Part shown: in pieces, positions 1-9,994 of the stretch
How positions within the stretch are numbered: position 1 is the first letter of the stretch
Layout of the letters: the number at the start of each line of letters is the position of its first letter
NCBI GenBank assembly: GCA_036250225.1
Contig: JAPZLL010000073.1
Coordinates: 46,092 to 110,091 of the forward strand
DNA length: 64,000 bases
Origin: Cercophora sp. LCS_1
Lineage: Eukaryota; Ascomycota; Sordariomycetes; Sordariales; Lasiosphaeriaceae
Direction: 5' to 3'
Made by a program: the position numbers and the translations under genes
Notes under the pieces: generated by a model
Databases searched by the model: none
Told to the model about the DNA's origin: nothing
What the model saw: only the letters and a program-made list of their open reading frames with translations

Positions 1-676
1 GAGTTTGTTGCAGAGGTTGTATAAGCCAGGGGAGAGGAGAAACATGAACAGGGGGAGGAGTGGTGGGACTGGGAATGCGGGTGTGGTGAATAAGAGGGTT
101 GAGAAGAGAAAGCGGCAGGGTATGAGGGTTTAGGATGCCTACGTATCCTTGGGGACGTCCAGGGTTCGAGGGCGGGAAAATGAGGTGTTGAGTAATTGCA
201 ATGGTAATTTGGACGTGTGGGCTTAATTTGGCTGTTGGGTTTGAAGTTCTGGGCGCATCTGTTTCGGGTCGGCATTGGGCGTTCCTGGCTGCGTGTGCTT
301 TTGCTTCCCGTGTTTTTCACAAGCGAACAGTTGCTACTGACTGGGAACTCTCAGTTCCAGCGTGTGAGCGGGATGGATCCCGAGGTCGGGGAAGCAAAGG
401 ACGAGATTAGTGATCTGCCCCTGATGGTGTCTTGGCAGCTAAACATGTATCCCGACAAATTCACAAAGCAAACATTTGCAGCAGCGGGGTAAAGGCCATG
501 TTATGTTTCATTGGAGACTAGATTACTGATCACTCAGCAAACACTTGCGGACTCGTTATCGTTGACCGACTTGATTCCCGCAGACGCCACCAGCTATAAA
601 ACGATCAAAACTAACCACCCACACAGATCCCACATCCGCGCTTCACTAACCTCATCATCTCACCACCACCACAACC
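1..676. other. 5' intergenic region
   Basis: No coding region that I can support. Short open frames overlap each other and show no family motif. The last 80 bases hold the core promoter of the NmrA-like gene, with a C/A-rich pyrimidine-biased leader ending in a favourable context (CACAACCATGAC). Confidence 0.5.
595..601 (+). promoter_or_regulatory. TATA box of the NmrA-like gene
   Basis: TATAAAA lies 76 bases upstream of the ATG at 677, a usual spacing once a short C/A-rich leader is allowed for. Inferred from sequence only. Confidence 0.55.
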
Positions 677-1792
677 ATGACCAAACCAACAATCTTCATA
701 ATCGGCGGCACAGGCGCCCAAGGTATTCCCGTGATCCGCGGCCTCGTCCACGACGGGCACTACGCCGTCCGCGTCCTGACCCGGGACCCAAACTCCCCCC
801 GAGCCCAGCACCTAACAACCCTCGGCCCCTCGGTCACCCTCCTCCGCGGCTCCTTCACGTCGGAATCCGACATCCGCACCGGGCTGGCAGGCTGCTATGG
901 CGCCTTCATCAACATCGACGGCTTTGCAACTGGCGAAGCAATGGAAACGCACTGGACCATTCGCTGCTATGAACTCGCCGTCGAAGCCGGCATCAGCATC
1001 TACGTTCACGGAAACCTGGACTTTGTCTACAAGTTGAGCGGGTATAATCCCGCCCATCGATGCGGGCATTATGATGCCAAGGGACGCATGGCCGAGTGGA
1101 TCTTGGGACAGGGAGGGGAGATGAAGAAGGCGGCTTTTACCACGGGCCCGTATATGGAGATGGCTGTTGCTGCGGGCACGCCGATGCAGCCGTACGTGGA
1201 GAGAGATGAAGACGGAGAAGAGGTCTGCGTGTGGAGAGTTCCGCTGGGTGAAAAGGGAGCTGTACCGCATGTCGCCTTGGATGATTGTGCGGTTTACGCC
1301 AGGTGGTTGTTTGATAATCCTGAGAGAGCCAACGGGTTGGACTTGCAGGTTGCCATTGCGCATCTGGGGTATAAGGAGGTGGCGGATGCGTTCAGCAGGG
1401 TGACGGGCAGAAAGGCAAAGTTTGTGAATGTGACTTTTGATGAGTATTGGGGCAGTGGACATTGGAAGCCCATTGGGGATTACCCGACTGGGTACATGGT
1501 TGATGTTGACAGTCCGGCGAAGATGACGATGCGGGATAATTTTACTGGGTTTTGGAGGGCATGGCAGGCGAGTGGTGATAATAAGGGGTTGGTGAAGAGG
1601 GATTACGAGTTGATGGACGAGATTCATCCTGGCAGAATCAGGTCGGCCGAGGAATGGTTTAGAAAGGAGGAGGAAAAGGCAAAGGCCGACGGCAGGGGGT
1701 CACTGTGGGAGGCGGTCAAGAACCCGAGGCCCATTCTCAAGATTCATGAGGATCAAAGTGTTAGAAAGGCCAGGAAGCTGGGCAAGATTTGA
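677..1792 (+). CDS. NmrA-like family NAD(P)-binding protein
   Basis: Single-exon 371-aa protein. A Rossmann nucleotide-binding motif, GGTGAQG, sits at residues 10-16 after the first beta strand (IFIIGG), followed by an Arg-containing second strand (VRVLTRD) that typically senses NADP phosphate. The body keeps the NmrA-type layout, including FTTGPYMEMAV and a central VPHVALDDCAVYARW stretch that matches the conserved 'Dig/DDiG' region of this family. NmrA-like proteins are atypical short-chain dehydrogenases; some only sense NAD(P) redox state, others act as reductases, so substrate and activity cannot be given. The C-terminal 60 residues are charged and lysine-rich. It is convergent with the DUF3237 gene, whose stop lies only 5 bases beyond this one. 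Confidence 0.9.
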   Translation: MTKPTIFIIGGTGAQGIPVIRGLVHDGHYAVRVLTRDPNSPRAQHLTTLGPSVTLLRGSFTSESDIRTGLAGCYGAFINIDGFATGEAMETHWTIRCYELAVEAGISIYVHGNLDFVYKLSGYNPAHRCGHYDAKGRMAEWILGQGGEMKKAAFTTGPYMEMAVAAGTPMQPYVERDEDGEEVCVWRVPLGEKGAVPHVALDDCAVYARWLFDNPERANGLDLQVAIAHLGYKEVADAFSRVTGRKAKFVNVTFDEYWGSGHWKPIGDYPTGYMVDVDSPAKMTMRDNFTGFWRAWQASGDNKGLVKRDYELMDEIHPGRIRSAEEWFRKEEEKAKADGRGSLWEAVKNPRPILKIHEDQSVRKARKLGKI

Positions 1793-1797
1793 GGTGT

Positions 1798-2373
1798 CTA
1801 TCCTATCCGATATGCGTCATAGATAACCTTTGCTCCTTTTCTCATTCCGCTTGCCACCCACATGGTCGTGTTGACATGGTTGTAGCGGGGATCGCCCGTA
1901 TTCATGTTGATGTAGAGCCGGAATTTGTAGGTTGAAGGATCAACATCATCCGCCTTTTCAGGGTCGTTGAGGTCTCGAAGGACCTCTGGCGGTCCTGTCC
2001 GCCAGCCGTCGGTCTTGATCTGTATATATGCCGGGATCTCATCTGACGTCTTGAGAAGGTAGCGAGTGTCCAGCTTAGCTGCAAGGTCCGGCAAAACGTA
2101 TTGATAGTCGTGCCCCCCCAGCTGAGTCTTATTAGCACGAGACGTCAAGTCACCGAGGGCGTGTCTCACCTCAATTGTCCCATTTCCCCATGTCGCATTC
2201 CAGGTGCCGCCCGTGAAGCTGATCCAGTTCCACAAAGAACCCCCGGGTCCCGATCCAAGCCCAAGCTTGGGATTGAGGTCACATTCAAGATGAAAGTCCT
2301 TGGTCAGTGTAGGAACCGGCAGGTTGACGACTGGCGCCGTGATATTTGCGAGTCCCAAAGCCGAGACTGACAT
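1798..2373 (-). CDS. DUF3237 family protein
   Basis: 191-aa reading frame starting from the first in-frame ATG (2373); the frame stays open a little further upstream through a non-ATG codon, so a short upstream exon is possible. The protein shows the DUF3237 pattern: an early FHLECDLNP strand, repeated WNWISFTGGTW / WGNGTIEV strands, a GGHDYQYVLPD segment, a central IQIKTDGWRTGPPEVL loop and a C-terminal YINMNTGDPRYNHVNTTMWVASG block, which is the most conserved part of the family. DUF3237 proteins form a beta barrel; many neighbours are lyases or esterases, but no reaction is established. No signal peptide is evident. Confidence 0.85.
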   Translation of the reverse strand: MSVSALGLANITAPVVNLPVPTLTKDFHLECDLNPKLGLGSGPGGSLWNWISFTGGTWNATWGNGTIEVRHALGDLTSRANKTQLGGHDYQYVLPDLAAKLDTRYLLKTSDEIPAYIQIKTDGWRTGPPEVLRDLNDPEKADDVDPSTYKFRLYINMNTGDPRYNHVNTTMWVASGMRKGAKVIYDAYRIG

Positions 2374-2800
2374 CTTGGGCTTGAATGAGGGTGCCAAGCT
2401 TCACACTGGCTAGGGCAGTCAGAGACCTCTATCTCCAATCCCCAAGACAAGAGGTGGTGACTTTATACTCGTCATCCAATTTTCTGCTAGCTTGTTCGAG
2501 ACTTGTTCCGGTCTGCGATTCCCGAGTTTCGTTGCCGAACAACCCCGCGTCCCGCCGACAGGCAGTGTTAACTTTACCCGATATTGGGGTTCACGCAGCA
2601 TTTTCAAGGCAATAGGCGAAGATTAGCGACCGCTCGGAGATTTTTGATCGAATCTCCAACAGATGGGAATCGACATCCCGTTTGTCACAATGGCATCCAA
2701 ACAAGCTGTCAATAATCAGACCATCATCGGTTATTGTCATTACTACTAGCAACCAGTCTTCGTAGTCTTTTTCAGAACCGCAACACGGACCCACGCAGAT
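2374..2800. other. Intergenic region
   Basis: 427 bases between the 5' end of the DUF3237 gene and the 3' end of the expansin-like gene. I see no supported gene or repeat. Confidence 0.4.
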
Positions 2801-3564
2801 CTAGCAATTGACCGGTGCTCGAGACTCGGCCAGCTCGCCCATGCTCACGTTCGGGAGAATGACCTGTCTCCCATTGGAGCATGTAACCCTGACAATGACT
2901 GTGTCCTGTCCGAATCCGCCCGATGAACCGCCGTCTCGCTCAAAGAAGTTGTAGTCCCGTCGGACGGTCTCGGTCCATCGGCTCCCTCCGTCTGTGCTGA
3001 CATGCAAAGCAGTGACAGGATAGTTGGCGTTCATGACTTGCATTGAGAAGCTGCGACGAATCAGTTTTCGCTCAATGGCTCGGTACGTGACGAGAGAACT
3101 CACAAATACTTGGACGTCCCGACCTTGTTCCTCACCCAAAGCGGTGAGGCGATACCGCAGTTGACGACGTCGAACGTGACCGAGATGATTCCATCCGTCG
3201 GGTCAGCGATTTGTCGGAATGCATCCTCAAACAAGTTCAGACGATTTTCCTTGCAGCTGGGACAGCTGTCGGTGACCTAGTTCCATCAGCATCCATCACA
3301 ATCACTCATCCGTCGCAGACATACCATGACCCTGACGCTTCCTCTCGGCCCATTCACCTGCAAACATGACCCGCACTTGCTCCCAGTCGCCCAGTTCGAG
3401 GGTCCAATCCCCGTCCCTGACACACCGGCGGGCAGGGTGTAGTTGAAAAAAGAACACGTCCCGCCGCCAACATTATTCCCAGTAAAGGTCGCATCACCCC
3501 TGAGCTGCCCCTGCACCAGCCCAGCCGCAAGCGCCAGCCCAGCAAGAAAACAAGACTTCAACAT
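2801..3564 (-). CDS. Expansin-like secreted protein
   Basis: Three exons: 3564-3325, 3276-3104 and 3050-2801, with introns of 48 bp (GTATGT..TAG) and 53 bp (GTGAGT..CAG). I start at the ATG at 3564 because it opens directly into a signal peptide (MLKSCFLAGLALAAGLVQG) and a TATAAAG lies about 60 bases upstream; an ATG at 3594 would add ten residues and sits too close to that TATA. About 220 aa. The first domain is a double-psi beta barrel of expansin/RlpA/barwin type with GGGTCSFFNY, GSKCGSCLQV, VTDSCPSC and FDVVNCG. The second half (FFSMQVMNANYPVTALHVSTDGGSRW, RDYNFFERDGG, TVIVRVTCSNG) is the carbohydrate-binding beta-sandwich of expansins. Such proteins loosen plant or fungal wall polysaccharides without hydrolysis. 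Secreted; fully intact. Confidence 0.88.
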
Positions 3565-3594
3565 GATGACAGCAGTTGGAATAAAGTTGCCCAT

Positions 3595-4174
3595 CCCTCA
3601 ACCCCTCCTCCACCAGCCCGGTCTTTATACGCCCCAGGACCCTCGATGGCACGTCATATCCGGGCATCCGTCCACCACCAAGGGCTAGTTAATATCGATT
3701 CCTTCCGGGGATTATCACCACAACCACTTACGCAGCTCAGCTCGGCTTCGGTTAATTCCTTTTCGCTGCATCCCATCTCGTGCATTCGTATCGCATCTGC
3801 CAGACCAGTTTGCGGACGGAAGCTTCCACGTCATAAACAAGAACCGAGGTTGGACCAATAGCTCCGACAGTTCGGCTAATATCTCTGCCGTCCCTGCTAC
3901 TGAGCCCAGATCACCGGTCGACTCGCTAGTCGCTTCCCAGCACTTTCGATGCGAACAGGTCCCGGGTCCCGGGAAAATGCTCGCTCAGGGGCACCCGGCT
4001 TGGCGGGACAAAAATAGGTGTGCTTGCGGAGCAGGATCTCGGAGGTCCGATGCAGGTGAAAAGATGCGGAGCAAAAAAATCTTCTTCTGCTTGAGACAGA
4101 AACCGAAAATTCGGATTGAGTGTTCCGGGTTTTGGATGACCAATTGGTAGGGGCGGGACAAAAAGGGGCAAAAA
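3595..4174. other. Promoter-side intergenic region
   Basis: Holds the TATA element of the expansin-like gene and otherwise no recognisable gene. Overlapping minus-strand frames at about 3.9-4.2 kb show no family motif and run into the 5S gene. Confidence 0.4.
3623..3629 (-). promoter_or_regulatory. TATA box of the expansin-like gene
   Basis: TATAAAG on the minus strand, 59 bases before the preferred start at 3564. Confidence 0.5.
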
Positions 4175-4293
4175 ACATACAACACCAGGGATTCGCTGGT
4201 CGTCACCGACCCAACTACTAGTCTGGCCCTCACTGGCTTATCTATGGGAGAGCAGACGGGATCCCGAGTTCTCCAGTGGGTATGGTCGTATGT
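4175..4293 (-). rRNA. 5S ribosomal RNA (copy 1)
   Basis: 119 nt on the minus strand, beginning ACATACGACCATACCCACTG and ending CCCTGGTGTTGTATGT, so the two ends pair as helix I. The interior contains the 5S-typical GATCCCGTC, GGGCCAGACTAGTAG and GGGTCGGTGACGACCAGCG stretches (A box, intermediate element and C box of the internal Pol III promoter). A run of five T follows directly as terminator. It is identical or nearly so to copy 2 at 19.4 kb. Single dispersed 5S genes are normal in filamentous ascomycetes. Confidence 0.96.
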
Positions 4294-6029
4294 GGAAGAT
4301 GAATCGTTAGGTCTAGCTTAAAAATGGCTGCGGACAGCCGGTCTGGAGGCATGCTCGAAGCTTCGTCTCTATGGCTCTGTTGCAGCCGATGACTGACAAA
4401 GTCGTAGCACCTGTTGTAAACCAGGCCTCGCTTGCTTTTTGAGCCGTTCTATCTATCACACACGGCGAGGAAGGAAGCTGTGCGAAGGGACTCTCCTCTC
4501 CAATGCCCACATGAAGGTTGCGCCCTTGGATCAGGGAAGGGGGTTTTGCATACAGGCCGCACAGCCGCCGGAACTGCGTGACGGCAATTGGGCTATCGAA
4601 ACGACCAATAGGTCCCACAGTTTAAACCGGAACTTGGGTCAAACAGCCAAACATCATCAGGGTTGCGCGGTGTCCGAATCAACTAGTCGGATTTAGGAAA
4701 TGCCAGAATGGGTTCCCTCATGGTGATCCGACTTTTGGCTTCGTTTCGACCCCATGGTTTAGTACTTAGGGGTTACTATCGCTCGCTCACGGCAGGGGCT
4801 TGCAGAAGTTGCTTCACAAATGCTGTCATCCGTTCAAGGCGTCTGAAAACGAGCCCGAACCCAATCAACCTTACCACACACCCCAGCTCGAACCTGCAAC
4901 GAGGGAGTGATCAGACCTGGGAGTGATAACCTAGGAGGGAGGTATTTAGTTTCATCCTGAGATGTCCCATTCACATTGCGTTGATTTCATGCACACCATG
5001 GTTGTCCAAGGCGTATTTCTTTTCATCTCCCACTTTGCGTTCCCACTCAACATCAAAGCTCCTTCTTGAACACAGTTTAGACAGGTCCCTTAAGTTCCAT
5101 AATGACGGGAGACGTCAAATTGTGAGCTGCTGGCCTTCCTGTCCCATATCCTAGGCTCACGCAGGCCGTCATGTTGCACAGACTAAGTCCTTTGTTGACG
5201 ACTCGGACTTGTTGCTCGGACTTTGAGAGTTTATAGATGGGGACAGCGTTACTGTGAGCCAAGGGGCGACAATCTGTGAGTGGATCAGGGTACTCAGTGG
5301 GGCATCGGTGCCACAAGGACAGGCGTAGGGCGACGCAAATACATGTAACCGAGTCCTTTGGGGTAACTGAGATAATTCCCCCCTGGTTACTCGGTGACCC
5401 TTTTTGGCCCCGGGCTTGATTGCATGGTTTTTTTTCATCGTGCGGCTGAGAGGATTGATGTACTGTCCATGGGTCAATGCATGTGGGTCGTTTTGCAACC
5501 TGAATCCAGCCCCCCAGAGGCAGAGCACAGCCCGTCCACCGCGCAAGCCCCTTCGCTAGACTGTGTGCGTCCTTTTGAACCGTTTTTTTCACGTCTGTTT
5601 GATCCTTTGGAATGTTCTCTGCGCCGCACACTGGCAATCCGGCAGAGTAGGCAGGTTGCAGTCACATTGGCGTTGCACAGGCCGCAGACGAACATGGCGT
5701 AGCGTGACGCCTAGCTCTCAACGCGCCGTCTAGGCGAATTCTTTGATAGCCGAGAAGATGTAGAATTTTGAAGATCTGGAGGATCACACAGACCACGATG
5801 CGTGAACTCGACGCGGTACTGGAAGCCGAGCATTGATGTCGCTGACTTGAGGCCGGATATGTATAAAGACGGGGCCGGTCGCTCTCGGAACAAACACCCC
5901 ATTGCTATCATTACACTCTCACGGTTGCAGCGCAATAACCGTAACAAACTTTCCACGCCTATTCTAGTCTATCAACCCAACCCACTTCTCAGTATCTATT
6001 TGTTCCACCGCCTACTACCACCATTCAAA
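4294..6029. other. Gene-poor spacer
   Basis: About 1.7 kb with only overlapping, motif-free frames. A stretch around 4.59-4.64 kb resembles one at 6.94-6.99 kb (shared AACGACCAATAG and AACTTGGG). The last part is the promoter and C/A-rich leader of the secreted-protein gene. A run of T at 5.58 kb is not obviously functional. Confidence 0.4.
5862..5868 (+). promoter_or_regulatory. TATA box of the cysteine-rich secreted protein gene
   Basis: TATAAAG lies 168 bases upstream of the ATG at 6030, implying a leader of about 130 bases; the intervening sequence is C/T-rich as in highly expressed fungal genes. Confidence 0.45.
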
Positions 6030-6548
6030 ATGTTGACCTTCAACGCTCTCGCCTTCGCCCTCATTGCCGTCCCTGCCCTTGCAGCCCCCCAAACGACGCC
6101 AGCCGACACCAGCCTGCTGTCCCCAGCCCTCCATAAGCGCGGTGACATCTTCACTATCTACCGCCGCGACTGGAAGCACACAAGCTGCGGCCCCAACGGC
6201 ACCAACTACGTCAGCGAGTCGCTAACATGGACCGGGGTAAAGGGTCCCTGCACCGACGACTACAAAGCCCCGACCGTCTCGCTTAACGAGGGAGGCTCCA
6301 TGTGTGACAGGGAGTTCACCGTGTGCGGACGCAAGGTAACACTTCGCAAGAACGGCGACCAGAACAGCTGCAAGAAGCTGTCGGACGTCAAGAGCGGCAA
6401 GAACGGGCTGGGTTATGCGGGCATCCATGAGGGTGGACGTCGAGTCGGGAGCTGCGGCATCGACTATAGAGGCTCGCGCTTCGGCAGGAATTGCGTGTCG
6501 AGTGGTGCTTATGGGTTTGAGTCGAGGCTTCATTGTAAATTTGACTAA
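6030..6548 (+). CDS. Small secreted cysteine-rich protein
   Basis: 172-aa product from the ATG at 6030. The frame is open further upstream, but this ATG starts a clear signal peptide (MLTFNALAFALIAVPALAAP) in good context after a C/A-rich leader. A Kex2-type LHKRGD site near residue 36 suggests a short pro-region. The mature part is basic, glycine-rich and has eight cysteines, consistent with four disulfides. No catalytic motif is visible and I do not recognise the family. Size, secretion, processing site and even cysteine count fit effector-like or antimicrobial fungal proteins, but that is inference. Confidence 0.78.
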   Translation: MLTFNALAFALIAVPALAAPQTTPADTSLLSPALHKRGDIFTIYRRDWKHTSCGPNGTNYVSESLTWTGVKGPCTDDYKAPTVSLNEGGSMCDREFTVCGRKVTLRKNGDQNSCKKLSDVKSGKNGLGYAGIHEGGRRVGSCGIDYRGSRFGRNCVSSGAYGFESRLHCKFD

Positions 6549-7457
6549 ACTGCGTCCGCGGGTCGAGTGTCGGGTGAATACTGGTTGTGGCTGGGGGGCA
6601 AGGCCTTTGGGATGCCGTGGGGGATGCGCAATACATCATGATGGAAGAATCGCTTGAAGAATACCCCCCTAGAGTTGCTATAAAATTTTGAGACCTTTAA
6701 ATCAAGCTGGGAATCATTTAGCGGGTCGTCGCTTTTCCTTTCATTACATCAGATAGTGGGCACTTTCAACTGTGCAGTCGCCTCTTTCGTGTGATGCCCA
6801 ACAACTAGCTGCCCATCGGTCGCGGGACGTTGGGCTGTTGATGGCGCGCCTAGACACAAAACGGCAAGAACAGTTCTCAGCAACACCAGTCTTAGGCGTA
6901 CAGACCACACAGCCAAAGCCGTGCAACGGCGCATATGATGGCGGGTGGGCTTTCATAACGACCAATAGACTGTGAGTTGGAACTGAAACTTGGGCGGACC
7001 ATTCCATCTCAGTCTTGCGGGCGAGCGCTTGTCGGGTGGGGTTCCAGGTTGTTGATCTTCCGACGACCTGGCAAAGATGTTGATGTCGCTATCCGCGTTG
7101 TGAGTTGTCCGGATGCGGGTAATTGCCGAATGCGAGGTTGAGGGCGGGTGATCTCCGAGCGAACTCTGCCAATATCGGCCTCTTTGTTACAGCATCCCAA
7201 TTTATGATCCCTCCCCAGCTCACTGTTGGCCAGAGCAGCGGATCAATGCAATGCACTCCCGGCTGGCGGCCTTTAGCTGTTCAATCCTCTCTTGGGTCGC
7301 TGCCATCTCCCTGTTGCTCGCTGCGATCGCCTTCCGGCCCTATTGTTATTAGTGTTGGTCCCAGCCCACATAAAGTACATACTGAGACTTTTAGATATGT
7401 ATTGCCGAGATAGGCACACAGGACCATACTCAAGGCACCCATGGCAAGTCGGAAATT
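6549..7457. other. Intergenic region
   Basis: No supported gene. It contains the second copy of the diverged short repeat at about 6.94-6.99 kb. Confidence 0.35.
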
Positions 7458-7667
7458 CTATCCCTCGACGAGTCCAATGGCGCGGCGGAACATATAGAAG
7501 TCCACAATGCCATAGGTTTTCGAGGACAGGGCCTTGGCGGCGCTAAGGAAGGGTCGGATCATCATCTTGTAGGATACATTAGTGAGAATATTCAATGAAA
7601 TGCTGAACGATGATGGATCGAGAGTTGCAAGCGCATTTGCGCCGGCAATAGTAGTGTGATAGGCCAT
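7458..7667 (-). CDS. Possible 69-aa hypothetical protein
   Basis: Short frame starting at an ATG in strong context (CACCACAATGGCC) after a C/A-rich leader, ending ...FYMFRRAIGLVEG. The frame is open upstream, but the leader composition favours this ATG. No domain, signal peptide or relative recognised. About 260-380 bases upstream on the same strand lie a run of repeated CCCCATT-type units and two CACGTG sites, which would fit a promoter. It could also be a random frame. Confidence 0.35.
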   Translation of the reverse strand: MAYHTTIAGANALATLDPSSFSISLNILTNVSYKMMIRPFLSAAKALSSKTYGIVDFYMFRRAIGLVEG

Positions 7668-9449
7668 TGTGGTGGTTGGAGGTTGTGTAATTGTGTTGGC
7701 TGGAGGTTGTGTTGAGGAAGGAGGAAGACTTCCAGCTGTTTTGTTTGGCAAGCAAAAGAAGCGGCAAGAGGGTGTAGGACAGGGCGTGTGTTGATCAAGA
7801 TTGGGGGTCAAAGCGTTGAAAAAGGGAGGGTGAGTGTGGGTGGAGGAGGGGCATCCTTTTAAAGAGATGGGCGTGCACGCAACATATGACAAAGTGGAGT
7901 TGTACCTTTGCGACTGTGTTCACTACCTCCCATTTACTGCTCCCCATTCCTACTCCCCATTCACTACTCCCCACATTCGTGGCTGTGCACCTGGCATACA
8001 AAAGAAATGGTGTTTTGGAGTTATGTGACTGACACGTGCAGGGCACGTGTACAGCCCATTTCTATGTATCTTTGAGATAATATGAATTACTTACTTGGTT
8101 GTTGCATTGGAATCGGGTTGGCGATATCTGTCTATATATGGACTGTGGTGTTAAATAATTACATGTTTGGTGCATGCCAAGGCCTTATTGAGTTTGGCTG
8201 TGGAAGCGATCGCGTAAACCGGCCTCTCCTCTGGAGGGGGCTCTTTTGGAAGGATCAACCATTACCACTTATTTTAAGGTTTTATCCCGTGGCAAGTAGT
8301 GCCTCACTCAGCAATTGAACTGATGGCTGTTTCCAGCTTGATCACGCCCCGAATGCAACGCCTACCCTCATCAACGGGTAGGAACGCAATAGTCGTTCTA
8401 CAAAATTAAACGCACTGATGCCCTCGAGCACCCTCTCCGGCCGAGCGCTAAACAGCCCACAGCGGTCGATTCATCCCGTAGCGGGTGGTTCTTCGCGCTG
8501 CCAGACCCTTTGGATATTACTACCGACCAGTGAGCCAGACCGACCACACTGCGCGCCAGTTCCTCGCGCGCCGCTATATCGATCATCCTTTGGCCAACAC
8601 CAACAACGGAGATCGCTCCTCGCGAGCGAACCTGGCCGAACACGCCGCTTTTCCAACCCGCCGCCATGCCTGGGCGTGGAAAAACAGCCGCTGCAACGAA
8701 GCCCTCCGTGCTGCAAAGCCTGGCATCTACGGAGCTGATGCTCCAGGCCGCGCCAGTTAGTTGTGGCCGCTCTTTTCCCTCGAGGAACAAGCTGATGCGG
8801 CATTTATTTTCTCCTTTGGATTCGGCTCCTCCGGCATGTGCTGAACGCCCCGAGAATTCCTGTCTGTACTGTCCGAAACTTCTGTCTGTATTGTGTGGGC
8901 ATGGGTCGCCTCGCGTGTGCCCGCCAGTAAGATAGAGGCGGCCACCCACGCTTAGAGCGCTTTCTTCCGCTGTAGCCGTGTGCTTGCGTGTGTGGCAAGT
9001 TGTGGCCGTGGTTGTGGCCGTGGCCGTGGAGGGTCCGCCGCGGGGAAGCGGCTGGCGTTGCCGTTGACCGCTTGAGGTCATCGCCAGCCACCAACGTAAC
9101 CGTTGACCAGCGGTAAGAAGCGGTGGGCTTGATATTGAGCAAAAAGCGCTAAAAGCAAACAAGTCAGCAACTACTGCGAGTAAACGCCAGCACACCGCTC
9201 AGAATAACCACCCTGAAACCATCAGGAAGCCTGTTTGGGAGCAGGTCAGCATGTGTTTGGCGGATAGCTCTGCGATCAATTGGCCAGCCGTCGGCGATTG
9301 AGCACGCCAGTCGCATCGCCTGGAAATGATGCGCGCGATTGAGGGCCGAGGGCAGAGGAGGCCGAGTGCTTTCATTGCTGGATCCGTAGGTTAGTTAACA
9401 GCCATCGCGCAAAGGCATTGCTGTTGCTTCAATCAATCCCAACAAACTT
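7668..9449. other. Gene-poor spacer
   Basis: 1.8 kb with long overlapping frames on both strands at 8.4-9.2 kb; composition is GC-rich, which inflates frame length, and no motif supports them. It contains the putative regulatory cluster at 7.93-8.05 kb. Confidence 0.35.
7926..8049 (-). promoter_or_regulatory. C-rich repeat run and twin CACGTG sites
   Basis: Four imperfect copies of a roughly 15-base unit (CCATTyACTACTCC type) occupy 7926-7974, and CACGTG occurs twice, at 8033-8038 and 8044-8049, in the near-palindrome CACGTGCAGGGCACGTG. CACGTG is the E-box core bound by bHLH factors. Placed upstream of the possible small gene at 7667; binding is inferred only. Confidence 0.3.
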
Positions 9450-9935
9450 ACGCGTTTTCGCTATGTCAGCCCCCCCCACCATCGCGACCGCTACCTTCTG
9501 GGCACCTCCAGCTGTCAATTCGGTCGCGCCATACGCCAATTAAAACGCCTTCACGAACACCGTGCGCCTCTCCATCACCCCCATCTCCGCAGATCCCGCG
9601 ACCTCCATCGCCGCCGAACGATGACGAGTTCGACAGCCCGAAGTACAAGTACCCAGAGAGATTCCGTGCGCCCTCACACCAAAGACTAGATCGGGACGAG
9701 GAGCAGCCGCTGCCCCATTGCGGATCAGCCTCTACCCCGCGACGATGGCGAAGAGGATGGAGTTGACGAGGAGCCTGACGAGCCTGACGAGCCTAACGAG
9801 GAGGATAACGACGATACGATTGATCCGAGCGATTCTCAAGCCGACGAGATTATTAACAACGCCGCCGATGAGGCCGACAACGAGGCACTTGCGAATGCCC
9901 TCAACACGGAACTTGCCGACCACTACACCAGATAC
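9450..9935 (+). pseudogene. Decayed coding fragment (proline-rich, then acidic)
   Basis: One frame reads a proline/serine-rich stretch (PSPPSPQIPRPPSPPNDDEF, then SPKYKYPERFRAPSHQRLDR) up to a stop near 9770; another frame takes over at about 9740 with a strongly acidic run (DGEEDGVDEEPDEPDEP) and continues as DSQADEIINNAADEADNEAL... until it enters 5S rRNA sequence at 9936. Codon-like composition and the hand-over between frames suggest an old gene with a frameshift, or two exons with lost splice sites. No start, no domain, no family recognised. Confidence 0.45.
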
Positions 9936-9994
9936 GTGAGGGCCAGACTAGTAGTTAGGTCGGTGACGACCAGCGAATCCCTGGTGTTGTATGT
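9936..9994 (+). pseudogene. Truncated 5S rRNA (3' half)
   Basis: Matches nucleotides of about 61 to 119 of the two intact 5S genes, beginning GTGAGGGCCAGACTAGTAG and ending GTTGTATGT, with one G-to-A difference in GTTAGGTCGG. It is followed by seven T. The 5' half, including the A box, is missing, so it should not be transcribed as 5S. It directly follows the decayed coding fragment. Confidence 0.88.

Noticed and set aside
812..1627. Long minus-strand frame of 271 codons
   Set aside because: It lies antisense to the NmrA-like gene, has no motif and follows from the codon bias of the real gene.
8398..9195. Minus-strand frame of 265 codons
   Set aside because: GC-rich region with long frames on both strands; Arg/Ser/Ala-rich text, no domain, no splice structure, no promoter.
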